From: an uncultured Faecalibacterium sp.
GTDB taxonomy: Bacteria > Bacillota > Clostridia > Oscillospirales > Ruminococcaceae
Direction: 5' to 3'
Length of the DNA stretch: 15,494 nucleotides
NCBI GenBank assembly: GCA_934561485.1
Contig: CAKTGS010000046.1
Location: 1-15,494 of the forward strand
Shown: one piece after another, positions 5,828-12,315 of the stretch
Numbering within the stretch: the stretch's first letter is position 1
Layout of the letters: every line of letters starts with the position of its first letter
Notes under the pieces: generated by a model
The model's input: only the letters and a program-made list of their open reading frames with translations
What the model was told of the DNA's origin: nothing
Databases searched by the model: none
Program-made: the position numbers and the translations under genes

Positions 5828-6406
5828 TCAGTCGGCCAGCGCGCTGTCCACAGCGCTGTCCAGGTCTGCGGTGCACTCGTTGGAAGCGATCACCATGACC
5901 ACACGGTTGTCCTTGAACGCGATGACGGCGTTTTCCACATTGGTCTGGGCCTGTGCAAACTCGGCGTAGTTGCCATAGAAGGCTACCTGATCCTGCTTGT
6001 AGGCAGTCAGGGCATCGGCAATGTCCTGTGCCTTGCCATCGGCGGCTTCGATCACCAGCACCAGGCCGGCATCGCCGTTGTCGTTGCTCTTCACGCCCTT
6101 GTAGGCAGCCACGTCCTCTGCCTGCAGGCCGAAGTCGAATTCAATGTTCATGGCTGCGATCTCGAACTGGTTGGAGATGGGGTTGGCATCCAGCAGGGTG
6201 GTAAAAACATCGTCCACAGCGCTGACGCTGTTGGTAGCGTCCGAGGAAGTCGCGCTGCCCACATCCGCCTTGACGGAAGAGGACGGCAGCTCCGAAGAGG
6301 CCGCCGTGGAACCGGCGGAGGAAGCGCTGCCGCCGCAGCCGGTGAGCACAGCGGCGGCCAGAGCGGCACAAGCCACGATAGAAACGATTTTTGTGCGGTT
6401 TATCAT
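5828..6406 (-). CDS. DUF4358-type surface lipoprotein
   Basis: 192 aa. A basic N-terminus and hydrophobic core (MINRTKIVSIVACAALAAAVLTGC) end in a lipobox LTGC with Cys24 as the lipidated residue. A low-complexity Ser/Ala linker (about residues 26-60) follows, then a compact domain with LVLVIEAADGKAQDIADAL and AFKDNRVVMVIAS. The size, the internal helix after the KAQDI stretch and the C-terminal strand motif resemble DUF4358 lipoproteins, which in gut Firmicutes are often found beside MBOAT and DHHW genes. The function is unknown; by context it may help surface acetylation. ATG 6406 has AGAAGGA seven bases upstream. The gene has its own promoter and terminator. Confidence 0.82.
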   Translation of the reverse strand: MINRTKIVSIVACAALAAAVLTGCGGSASSAGSTAASSELPSSSVKADVGSATSSDATNSVSAVDDVFTTLLDANPISNQFEIAAMNIEFDFGLQAEDVAAYKGVKSNDNGDAGLVLVIEAADGKAQDIADALTAYKQDQVAFYGNYAEFAQAQTNVENAVIAFKDNRVVMVIASNECTADLDSAVDSALAD

Positions 6407-6480
6407 AAAATATTCCTTCTTTTGTTGAAATCATTCGTCATGCTGCAAGGGGCCGTTCCGGCCCTGGGCAGAACACTATT

Positions 6481-6509
6481 ATCTTACCATAACCGCCTGC
6501 AAAATGCAA
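6481..6509 (-). promoter_or_regulatory. Sigma-70-type promoter of the lipoprotein gene
   Basis: Minus strand: -35 TTGCAT (6509-6504), 17-base spacer, -10 TAAGAT (6486-6481). The leader is about 70 bases and contains a short GC-rich hairpin (GGGCC/GGCCC near 6448-6463). No terminator-like hairpin is seen between the carboxypeptidase stop (6535) and this promoter. Confidence 0.6.
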
Positions 6510-6534
6510 CGCGCACGCAAAGTTTCATACAATC

Positions 6535-7347
6535 TTAACCGGTCATGCTCTGCCCGGCGGCCAGGCGCTGCAGCACGGCCACGGCATCCTCCAGGCACAG
6601 GCCGCTTGCATGGATCAGGGCCGCGTTTTCCGGCCCCACATAGCGCCAGTGCCACGGCTCGTAGGTGATCTCGGTCACGGCTTCGGCGGCCTTGGGGTAG
6701 CGCAGGATAAAGCCGTATTGTACGGCATGGGCGCACAGCCAGCGGAAGGCTTCCGTGTTTTCAAAGCCTTCGTCCAGGCCGGTGTGTTCCGGGCAGCTCA
6801 GGTCGGCTGCCAGGCCGGTGCTGTGCTCCGAGTGGCCCGGCGGGTTCACGATGGTGGCGGCCTGGGCTTCGGCATCGGCCCGGCTCAGCCCCTGGTCCAG
6901 GAACTGCTGCACCTTGCGCTCATACAGCCCGGCCTGGTAGTCCGCGCTGCGGTAGCCGCTCTGCATCCATAGGGTCACGCCGTCCTTGGCGGCGGCAGCC
7001 TGCATGGCAAGAAAGGCATCGGCGGCTTCGGTCTGCAGGGTCCTGTTGACGGCAGTGGAAGAGCCGCATTCCTTGGTGGTCACCGTGTAGCCCTCCGGCA
7101 GGCTCTGGGTGTGGTTCACCAGCACCATGCGGGGGTCGGCCAGCAGCGCCTGGGCCTGTGCGGCTGTGGGCACGCTCTGGGCCGAAAACGCGGCCAGGCT
7201 GCTGTCGGCGGGGGCGGCTGCCCGGCGGGAAAGCACGGACGCTGCCAGCCCGGCCGTCAGGCAGAGCGCAGCAAGCAGCAGGACCCGCCGCCGGGCGCGG
7301 CGTCTGCGTCTGCGGCGGCCGGTACGGGAAACGGAATGGAAAGCCAT
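6535..7347 (-). CDS. M15-family D-alanyl-D-alanine carboxypeptidase (VanY-like)
   Basis: 270 aa. These zinc enzymes remove the terminal D-Ala from peptidoglycan stem peptides outside the membrane. The metal site is complete: GHSEHSTGLAADL gives H175 and D182, and EPWHWRYVG gives the catalytic E230 and ligand H233; the upstream SGYRS motif is also present. The N-terminus is unusual, with a run of arginines (RTGRRRRRRRARRR) directly before the single signal/anchor helix (VLLLAALCLTAGLAASVL). The gene is transcribed away from spoVAC across a 72-base gap. A spore or germination role is possible from that context but is not supported by any motif. VanY-type vancomycin resistance should not be inferred, since no vanHAX partners are present. 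ATG 7347 has a GGAAGGTG ribosome site. Confidence 0.9.
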   Translation of the reverse strand: MAFHSVSRTGRRRRRRRARRRVLLLAALCLTAGLAASVLSRRAAAPADSSLAAFSAQSVPTAAQAQALLADPRMVLVNHTQSLPEGYTVTTKECGSSTAVNRTLQTEAADAFLAMQAAAAKDGVTLWMQSGYRSADYQAGLYERKVQQFLDQGLSRADAEAQAATIVNPPGHSEHSTGLAADLSCPEHTGLDEGFENTEAFRWLCAHAVQYGFILRYPKAAEAVTEITYEPWHWRYVGPENAALIHASGLCLEDAVAVLQRLAAGQSMTG

Positions 7348-7419
7348 AACAGCACCTTCCTTTCAAAAAGGGATAACAGCCTGCCCGGCGGGGCAGACTA
7401 CTCCCGGAGGGAATGAACC

Positions 7420-7863
7420 ATGAAGATGACAGCACAGGAATATGCGCGCCGGGTGCGGCGTGTGGGGCCGCAGTCTGCGCTGGGCACAGACTGTCTGTGG
7501 GCCTTTGGCGTGGGCGGCGGCATCTGCCTGCTGGGCGAGGTGCTGCGCCAGCGCTTTCTGGCCCTGGGGGCTGAAGCAGACCTTGCCGGCACCCTGACCA
7601 GCTGCAGCCTGATCGCCCTTTCGGCGGTGCTGACCACCCTGGGCTGGTATCAGAAGCTGGCCGCCCGGGCAGGGGCCGGGTCACTGGTGCCCATCACCGG
7701 CTTTGCCAACGCGGTGGTCAGTGCGGCCATCGAGTTCAAGACGGAGGGCCGGGTGCTGGGCACCGGGGCCAAAATGTTCACCATTGCTGGGCCGGTCATT
7801 GTGTACGGCACGCTGGCAGCGGTGGTGTACGGCGCGGTGCTGTGGGCAGGCAGCCTGCTGTAA
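7420..7863 (+). CDS. spoVAC: Stage V sporulation protein AC
   Basis: 147 aa membrane protein, close to the family's usual length of about 150. It has several hydrophobic segments and the SpoVAC pattern YxxxVxxxxPxS near the N-terminus (YARRVRRVGPQS), GVGGGICLLGE, TTLGWYQKLAARAGAGSLVPITGFANAVVSAAIEFKTEG and a glycine-rich end. In Bacillus, SpoVAC forms a mechanosensitive channel in the inner spore membrane for dipicolinic acid movement. It is the first gene of spoVAC-spoVAD-spoVAE. ATG 7420 follows GGAGGG by eight bases. A short hairpin CTGCCC-GGCG-GGGCAG (7381-7396) lies just upstream. Confidence 0.95.
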   Translation: MKMTAQEYARRVRRVGPQSALGTDCLWAFGVGGGICLLGEVLRQRFLALGAEADLAGTLTSCSLIALSAVLTTLGWYQKLAARAGAGSLVPITGFANAVVSAAIEFKTEGRVLGTGAKMFTIAGPVIVYGTLAAVVYGAVLWAGSLL

Positions 7864-7946
7864 TCCAGTATAGCATACTTTACGGAACAGTATGCCGCAA
7901 ACCTGCAAAAGTTCTGTGGAAAAATGGATGGAAAGGGGAGAGCAGC

Positions 7947-8963
7947 ATGGCCATCCGGTGCGGAGATACCCTGCAGTTCCCGCAGCCGCCGGTGATCGCC
8001 GCACAGGCAGCCGTGGGCGGCAAAAAAGAAGGAGAAGGCCCTCTGGCCGCCGCCTTTGACGAGCTGAGCAGCGACAACCGGTTCGGGCAGGCCAATTGGG
8101 AAGCTGCCGAAAAGGTTTTGCAGCTGCGTGCGGCCCGGCTCTGCCTGCAGAAGGCGCAGCTGCCGGAAGAAAAAGTCCAGCTGGCTCTGGCAGGGGACCT
8201 GCAGGCCCAGTGCACGGCGTCCGGCTACGCCATGCGGGAGCTGGGGGTGCCCTTTGCCGGGCAGTTCGGGGCCTGCAGCACCATGGCACAGGCCCTGGGG
8301 CTGGGGGCTGCTCTGTGCGCGGCGGGCATGGCCGAGCACCTGCTGGCCCTGGCGTCCAGCCATTTCTGCGCGGCGGAGCGGCAGTTCCGCACTCCGCTGA
8401 GTTACGGGGCCGTGCGCACCCCCACCGCCCAGTGGACGGCTACGGCGGCGGGCTGCTGCCTGCTGCGCCCCGGCGGTGCAGGGGTGCGCATTGCAGCGGC
8501 CACCTTTGGCCGGGTGCAGGATTATCAGATCAGGGACATCAACAACATGGGGGCCGCCATGGCCCCGGCGGCAGCTGCCACTCTGCTGCACTACCTGGCC
8601 GACACCCACACCGAGCCGCAGGAGTTCGATTGCATCTATACCGGCGACCTGGGCCAGGTGGGCAGCCAGATGCTGCGGGAACTGCTGGCAGCGGAGGGCC
8701 TGCTGGTGAAGAACCACGTGGACTGCGGGTGCATCCTGTTTGATGCCCATGAGCAGGCCGTGAAAAGCGGCGGCTCCGGCCCGGGCTGCTGTGCGGCGGT
8801 GCTGTGCGGGCACATTCTGCCCCGGCTGCTGCGGGGCAGCCAGAAGCGGGTGCTGTTCCTGGCCACGGGTGCCCTGATGAGCCAGACCACCTTCCTGCAA
8901 AAAGAGAGCATCCCGGCGGTGGCCCACCTTGTGGAGCTGCGCGCTCCGGAAAAGGAGAGCTGA
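7947..8963 (+). CDS. spoVAD: Stage V sporulation protein AD
   Basis: 338 aa from ATG 7947, which follows GAAAGGGGAG and gives the standard family length; the frame is open back to 7842 but that overlaps spoVAC. SpoVAD has a thiolase-like fold and binds dipicolinic acid during its uptake into the forespore. Recognisable stretches are LSSDNRFGQANWEAAE, FGACSTMAQALGLGAAL, ASSHFCAAERQFRTPLSYGAVRTPTAQWTATAAG, QDYQIRDINNMGAAMAPAAA and YTGDLGQVGS. The CSTM segment occupies the place of the thiolase nucleophile region. It lies between spoVAC (83 bases upstream) and spoVAE (one base downstream), as expected for a spoVA operon. Confidence 0.96.
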   Translation: MAIRCGDTLQFPQPPVIAAQAAVGGKKEGEGPLAAAFDELSSDNRFGQANWEAAEKVLQLRAARLCLQKAQLPEEKVQLALAGDLQAQCTASGYAMRELGVPFAGQFGACSTMAQALGLGAALCAAGMAEHLLALASSHFCAAERQFRTPLSYGAVRTPTAQWTATAAGCCLLRPGGAGVRIAAATFGRVQDYQIRDINNMGAAMAPAAAATLLHYLADTHTEPQEFDCIYTGDLGQVGSQMLRELLAAEGLLVKNHVDCGCILFDAHEQAVKSGGSGPGCCAAVLCGHILPRLLRGSQKRVLFLATGALMSQTTFLQKESIPAVAHLVELRAPEKES

Positions 8964-8964
8964 C

Positions 8965-9321
8965 ATGAACTATTTCTGGGCGTTCTGCGTGGGCGGGCTG
9001 ATCTGCGTTGTCGGCCAGCTGCTCATTGACCTGACCAGCCTGACCCCCGCCCGCATCCTGACCGGATATGTGGTGGCCGGGGTGGTGCTTTCGGCCATCG
9101 GGTGGTATGCGCCCCTGGCCGAGTTTGCAGGGGCAGGGGCCACCGTGCCGCTGCTGGGCTTCGGCCATCTGCTGGCCAAAGGGGTGCGCACGGCACTGCA
9201 GGAAGAGGGCGCTGTGGGCATCCTTACCGGCGGACTGACCGCAGCCGCGGCCGGCATTACCACAAGCCTTGTCTGCGGGGTGGTGTGTTCCTGGGTGGGC
9301 AAGAGCCATGACCAGAACTGA
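8965..9321 (+). CDS. spoVAE: Stage V sporulation protein AE (SpoVAEb type)
   Basis: 118 aa from ATG 8965. The start is one base after the spoVAD stop and has AAAGGAG ten bases upstream. The protein is a four-helix-type membrane protein homologous to SpoVAC: FWAFCVGGLICVVGQLLID, TPARILTGYVVAGVVLSAIGWY, FAGAGATVPLLGFGHLLAKGV, and a C-terminal helix after LQEEGAVGILTGGLTAAAAGIT. It completes the minimal three-gene spoVA set common in Clostridia; spoVAA, spoVAB and spoVAF are not present here. Confidence 0.95.
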   Translation: MNYFWAFCVGGLICVVGQLLIDLTSLTPARILTGYVVAGVVLSAIGWYAPLAEFAGAGATVPLLGFGHLLAKGVRTALQEEGAVGILTGGLTAAAAGITTSLVCGVVCSWVGKSHDQN

Positions 9322-9352
9322 AAAAGGGAAGGACGAATGTCCTTCCCTTTTT
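9321..9352. terminator. Bidirectional terminator between spoVAE and the ATPase operon
   Basis: A perfect 14-base-pair stem (9321-9334 with 9339-9352; AAAAAGGGAAGGAC and its complement) has a GAAT loop and provides a T run on both strands. It overlaps the last base of the spoVAE stop codon and lies ten bases from the stop of the small membrane protein gene. Confidence 0.95.
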
Positions 9353-9361
9353 GGTGTGGCG

Positions 9362-9526
9362 TTACAGCAGAAGCATTACCGCGCAAACCACGGCAACCAC
9401 TGCACCCACGGCAGCAGTAATGCCGTAAATTTTGCGGGATTCCGCATCGTTTTTGTTCTGCGACAGGTAATAGAGACCTGCGCCGAACAGTAAAATGCCA
9501 ATGATGAGACCTACGATCGTGATCAT
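9362..9526 (-). CDS. Tiny two-helix membrane protein coupled to the P-type ATPase
   Basis: 54 aa. The protein is two hydrophobic helices (about residues 2-21, ITIVGLIIGILLFGAGLYYL; and 34-54, YGITAAVGAVVAVVCAVMLLL) joined by a polar turn (SQNKNDAESRKI). Its ATG overlaps the ATPase stop as ATGA (9526-9523), and TGGAGG lies eight bases upstream inside the end of the ATPase gene, so translation is probably coupled. Small hydrophobic subunits are known for other P-type ATPases (KdpF, and the regulator sarcolipin in animals). A stabilising or regulating role here is inference; I do not recognise the family. Confidence 0.8.
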   Translation of the reverse strand: MITIVGLIIGILLFGAGLYYLSQNKNDAESRKIYGITAAVGAVVAVVCAVMLLL

Positions 9527-11412
9527 GCTTTTTTCCTCCAGTTTAATAGCAGTGCCGAATTGATGATCACAAGCACACTGCCTGCATTGTGCACCAGTGC
9601 GCCTACAACGGGGTTCAGGATGCCGGTGATGGCCAGCGTGATGGCGATGAAGTTCAGCGTCATCGAGAAGGTCAGGTTGAGCCGGATGGTGGTCATCATC
9701 CGGTGGGACAAGGCGATCAGGTGGGGCAGCTCCTTTACCTCATCATCCACCAGGGCAATGTCGGCGGCGTCCACGGCAATGTCGCTGCCGGTGCCGCCCA
9801 TGGCAATGCCGACATCTGCCTTTTTCAAGGCGGGCGCATCGTTGATGCCGTCACCGATCATACACACCGGCTGGCCTGCGGCCTGGAACTGTTCAATGGC
9901 CTGCAGCTTGTTCTGCGGCAGGCAGTTGGCCCGCACCTCGGCAATGCCAAGCTGGCCTGCAATGGCCCGGGCGGCGCTTTCGTGGTCGCCGGTGAGCAGC
10001 ACGGGCTGAACGCCAAGGTCGGAAAGGGCGCGGATGGTGTCAGCGCTTTCGGCACGCAGGGTGTCAGACAGGGCAAGAAAGCCCGCAAACACGCCGTCTA
10101 CGGCCAGATAGATCACCGTTGCACCCTGCTGGAGCCAGCGTTCCGCAGGGGCCGGGGGTTCAAATGCAACGCCCTGCTCCTGCAGCAGTTCCGGGTTGCC
10201 TGCCAGAACCTGTACGCCGCCCACGGCGGCGCACACACCGCGGCCCGGGATCATGCGGAAGTCTGCCGCCGCAGGCAGGAGAGCGCTGTTTTCTTTTTTG
10301 TAACAGCGCACCACGGCCTTGCCCAGCGGATGCTCCGAAAGCTGTTCGGCGCAGGCGGCAAAACGGAATAATGCATCGCCTGTATACGCAGGGGAAACGC
10401 TTTCCACGGCCACCACTTCGGGGGTGCCCCGGGTCAGGGTGCCGGTTTTGTCAAAGGCCAGCACCTTTGCCTTGGCCAGGCGCTCCAGTGCATCGCCTTC
10501 GCGCACAAGGAAACCGTGCCTGGTGGCATTGCCGATAGCTGCCATGATGGCGGTGGGGGTTGCCAGCACCAGCGCACAGGGGCAGAACACCACCAGGATG
10601 GTCACGGCACGCAGGATCTGCCCGGTGATGGCCCAGGTGAGGGCGGCGGCGGTCAGGGCAATGACCACGATCCAGGTGGCCCAGCGGTCGGCAAGGCCCA
10701 CGATCTTGGCCTTGCCTGCATCGGCAGACTGCACCAGCCGGATCATGCGCTGGATGGAGCTGTCCTCGCCCACCTTGGAAGCGCGCATCTCAAAAGCGCC
10801 AAACTGGTTCACGGTGCCGCTGGACACCGCATCGCCCACGGTTTTGTCCACAGGCAGGCTCTCGCCGGTCATCACGGCCTGATTGATGGAGGTCTGGCCG
10901 CTGGTGATGATGCCGTCCACCGGTACCGTCTCGCCCGGCAGCACCCGCAGGAGATCGCCCACCTGCACCCGCTCCGCGGGGATGGTCTGCTCGGTGTCGT
11001 TTTTCAGCACCCGGGCGGTCTGCGGGGTCAGGTGCACCAGCTTTTCAATGCCGGCGCGGGCCTTGGCTACGGTCAGTTCTTCCAGCAGGCCGCCCAGTTG
11101 CATGATGAATGCCACCTCCCCGGCGGCAAAGGTCTCGCCAATGCAGACCGATGCAATCAGTGCCAGCGACACCAGCACGTCCGCCTTGATGTCAAAGGCG
11201 GTCACCAGGCCGATAATGGCTTCCAGAATGATGGGCACGCCGCACAGCACAATGGCCACCCAGGCAATATCAAACGGGAAGGGCTGGATGCCAATCAGGC
11301 TGCACACCACGGCAATGCCGGAGAGCATCAGCAGAACGATGTCTTTTCGGATGCCGCCCAGTTCCAGCAGATGTTCCAGCGGCTCCATAAGCCGCTCGCG
11401 GAAGGATTTCAT
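9523..11412 (-). CDS. Heavy-metal P1B-type ATPase without N-terminal metal-binding domain
   Basis: 629 aa. All P-type ATPase signatures are present: a TGES actuator loop, CPC in the transport helix (277-279), phosphorylated D321 in DKTGTLT, the HP nucleotide motif (H361-P362 in SEHPLGK) and GDGINDAP (D521). No CxxC heavy-metal-associated domain precedes the first helices, so the protein is shorter than typical CopA. The last helix reads HNAGSVLVIINS (H608-S619), unlike the MxxSS of Cu(I) pumps or the DxG of Zn/Cd pumps, and the helix before it has N in TLNFIA. Control by a CsoR with the Cu(I) ligand set suggests copper, but the transport-site residues leave the metal open. It is transcribed with a 54-aa membrane protein. 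The ribosome site is AAGAGG. Confidence 0.94.
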   Translation of the reverse strand: MKSFRERLMEPLEHLLELGGIRKDIVLLMLSGIAVVCSLIGIQPFPFDIAWVAIVLCGVPIILEAIIGLVTAFDIKADVLVSLALIASVCIGETFAAGEVAFIMQLGGLLEELTVAKARAGIEKLVHLTPQTARVLKNDTEQTIPAERVQVGDLLRVLPGETVPVDGIITSGQTSINQAVMTGESLPVDKTVGDAVSSGTVNQFGAFEMRASKVGEDSSIQRMIRLVQSADAGKAKIVGLADRWATWIVVIALTAAALTWAITGQILRAVTILVVFCPCALVLATPTAIMAAIGNATRHGFLVREGDALERLAKAKVLAFDKTGTLTRGTPEVVAVESVSPAYTGDALFRFAACAEQLSEHPLGKAVVRCYKKENSALLPAAADFRMIPGRGVCAAVGGVQVLAGNPELLQEQGVAFEPPAPAERWLQQGATVIYLAVDGVFAGFLALSDTLRAESADTIRALSDLGVQPVLLTGDHESAARAIAGQLGIAEVRANCLPQNKLQAIEQFQAAGQPVCMIGDGINDAPALKKADVGIAMGGTGSDIAVDAADIALVDDEVKELPHLIALSHRMMTTIRLNLTFSMTLNFIAITLAITGILNPVVGALVHNAGSVLVIINSALLLNWRKKA

Positions 11413-11436
11413 GATAAGACCTCTTTTCCATATTTG

Positions 11437-11450
11437 TACCTATGGGGGTA
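11437..11450. promoter_or_regulatory. CsoR-type operator 2, in the ATPase leader
   Basis: TACCTATGGGGGTA lies in the ATPase leader, about 25 bases before its ATG. It matches 12 of 14 bases with operator 1 in the promoter and has the form TACC-N5-GGGTA known from Bacillus copZA operators. A bound repressor would block elongation as a second lock. Confidence 0.75.
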
Positions 11451-11470
11451 TATGTATATGTTTCAAGAGG

Positions 11471-11500
11471 ATTATACCTGTAGGGGTATGGGTTTGTCAA
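11471..11500 (-). promoter_or_regulatory. Near-consensus promoter of the ATPase with embedded CsoR operator 1
   Basis: Minus strand: -35 TTGACA (11500-11495), 18-base spacer, -10 TATAAT (11476-11471), a near-ideal sigma-70-type promoter. The spacer and part of the -10 are covered by the operator-like ATACCTGTAGGGGTAT (11474-11489), very close to the Bacillus subtilis CsoR site of form ATACC-N5-GGGTAT. The expected behaviour is tight repression without copper and strong induction when CsoR binds copper and releases. Confidence 0.88.
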
Positions 11501-11511
11501 GGGGCAAAAAG

Positions 11512-11552
11512 AAAAAGGCAGTTGTACGAATGCCTCGTACAGCTGCCTTTTG
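11512..11552 (-). terminator. Rho-independent terminator after csoR
   Basis: A 17-base-pair stem (11513-11529 with 11535-11551), one wobble, loop ATGCC. On the minus strand it is followed by TTTTTCTTTTT. It ends csoR transcription before the ATPase promoter, so the ATPase has its own transcript. Confidence 0.92.
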
Positions 11553-11563
11553 CAAAGTGAGCC

Positions 11564-11839
11564 TCAGCCCATGTTTGCAAAGCGTTCCACGGCTTTGGTA
11601 AAGTCCTGAATGGTCTTGTCGGCATCGCCGTGCTCAATGCCGTCCTTCACACAGTGCTGAATGTGGCCTTCCAGCACGATCTGCCCGCACTTGTGCAGGG
11701 CCGATTTGGCGGCATTCAGCTGGGAAAGAATGTCCTCACAGGGCACATCTTCGTCTACCATGCGGTCAATGGCCTGCACCTGGCCGATGATCTTTTTCAG
11801 GCGGCGGTGCAGGTTTTCCGCGTCCATGCATTGTTTCAT
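11564..11839 (-). CDS. csoR: Copper-sensing transcriptional repressor, CsoR family
   Basis: 91 aa from ATG 11839, chosen because GGAGG lies nine bases upstream; an in-frame TTG at 11845 is only three bases from it. It is an all-helical DUF156 repressor that binds DNA as a tetramer and releases on Cu(I). The pattern RLKKIIGQVQAIDRMVDEDVPCEDILSQLNAAKSAL is diagnostic. The Cu(I) ligand set C-x24-H-x3-C is complete (C34, H59, C63 here), with the same spacing as C36/H61/C65 of the Mycobacterium tuberculosis protein. That favours copper over nickel (RcnR) or formaldehyde (FrmR) sensing. Matching operators lie in the ATPase promoter and leader, and a weaker one in its own leader. Confidence 0.95.
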   Translation of the reverse strand: MKQCMDAENLHRRLKKIIGQVQAIDRMVDEDVPCEDILSQLNAAKSALHKCGQIVLEGHIQHCVKDGIEHGDADKTIQDFTKAVERFANMG

Positions 11840-11854
11840 AAACAAAAACCTCCA

Positions 11855-11868
11855 TACGGATGGGTGTA
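11855..11868. promoter_or_regulatory. Degenerate CsoR-type operator in the csoR leader
   Basis: TACGGATGGGTGTA matches 11 of 14 bases with operator 2 (TACCTATGGGGGTA) in the same orientation. It lies between the csoR -10 box and its ribosome site (GGAGG, 11853-11849), where binding could limit csoR's own expression. Weaker than the ATPase operators. Confidence 0.45.
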
Positions 11869-11884
11869 TCGGTATTCTGTTCTT

Positions 11885-11912
11885 ATTTTATCAGCTTTTG
11901 TCCAAACGTCAA
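11885..11912 (-). promoter_or_regulatory. Sigma-70-type promoter of csoR
   Basis: Minus strand: -35 TTGACG (11912-11907), 16-base spacer, -10 TAAAAT (11890-11885), about 40 bases before the csoR ATG. The region up to 11982 is shared with the divergent small gene. A TAGAAT at 11951-11956 could be its -10, but I see no matching -35. Confidence 0.7.
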
Positions 11913-11982
11913 GCGGGCAGGTTTCGGCCTGTTTTGCACATCCGCTGCGCTAGAATGTGGAAAACAGGAGGTGACCGAACCC

Positions 11983-12252
11983 ATGAAACACCGCTGGACC
12001 ACCCTGCTGTGGGAGCTTTGGGCGGCGCAGGTTCTGTGCACGGCTGCCGCTTTCTGGCCGGGCAGCCCCTTTGGCACGGCACCGGAGCTGGCCCTGCCCG
12101 GCCTTGGGCTGGCAGCTGCCGTGCCGCTGGCCTGGGCGGCCTGGGGCCTGTGGGCGGAACCGGCAGCATCCCTGCCGCCGGAACAGCTGCTGGAAACGGC
12201 GCAGCCCTTTGACCTGACCACCCTGCTGGACCTGCCCCTGCCGGTGGCATAA
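11983..12252 (+). CDS. Small hypothetical membrane protein
   Basis: 89 aa from ATG 11983, eight bases after a perfect AGGAGGTGA (11966-11974), which is strong evidence that it is translated; the open frame extends to 11860 without another credible start. The first half is rich in Trp and Ala, with two hydrophobic stretches (WELWAAQVLCTAAAFW; LGLAAAVPLAWAAWGLW). The acidic, Leu/Pro-rich tail ends in QPFDLTTLLDLPLPVA. I recognise no family. It is divergent from csoR and convergent with rpsT; neither neighbour explains it. Confidence 0.65.
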   Translation: MKHRWTTLLWELWAAQVLCTAAAFWPGSPFGTAPELALPGLGLAAAVPLAWAAWGLWAEPAASLPPEQLLETAQPFDLTTLLDLPLPVA

Positions 12253-12257
12253 AAACA

Positions 12258-12293
12258 AAAACCCCTGTGCCGGGTTCCCGGCACAGAGGTTTT
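12258..12293. terminator. Bidirectional terminator between the small protein gene and rpsT
   Basis: CTGTGCCGG (12265-12273) pairs with CCGGCACAG (12278-12286). After one mismatch, AAAACC pairs with GGTTTT, which gives T runs in both directions. It lies between convergent genes. Confidence 0.85.
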
Positions 12294-12315
12294 GTTCGTC
12301 AATCAATCTGCGCGA

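Noticed and set aside
6535..7347. VanY glycopeptide-resistance determinant
   Set aside because: The M15 carboxypeptidase fold is clear, but there is no vanHAX or vanRS context; housekeeping or spore wall use is as likely.
7842..7946. Upstream extension of spoVAD
   Set aside because: It would overlap the end of spoVAC and lacks a ribosome site; ATG 7947 has GAAAGGGGAG and gives the normal family length.
10516..11601. Long plus-strand frames opposite the P-type ATPase
   Set aside because: The ATPase motifs are all on the minus strand. These frames are His/Gly/Gln-rich shadows that also run through csoR operators.
11951..11956. TAGAAT as the -10 of the small gene at 11983
   Set aside because: No acceptable -35 lies 15-19 bases upstream, so it was not listed as a promoter.
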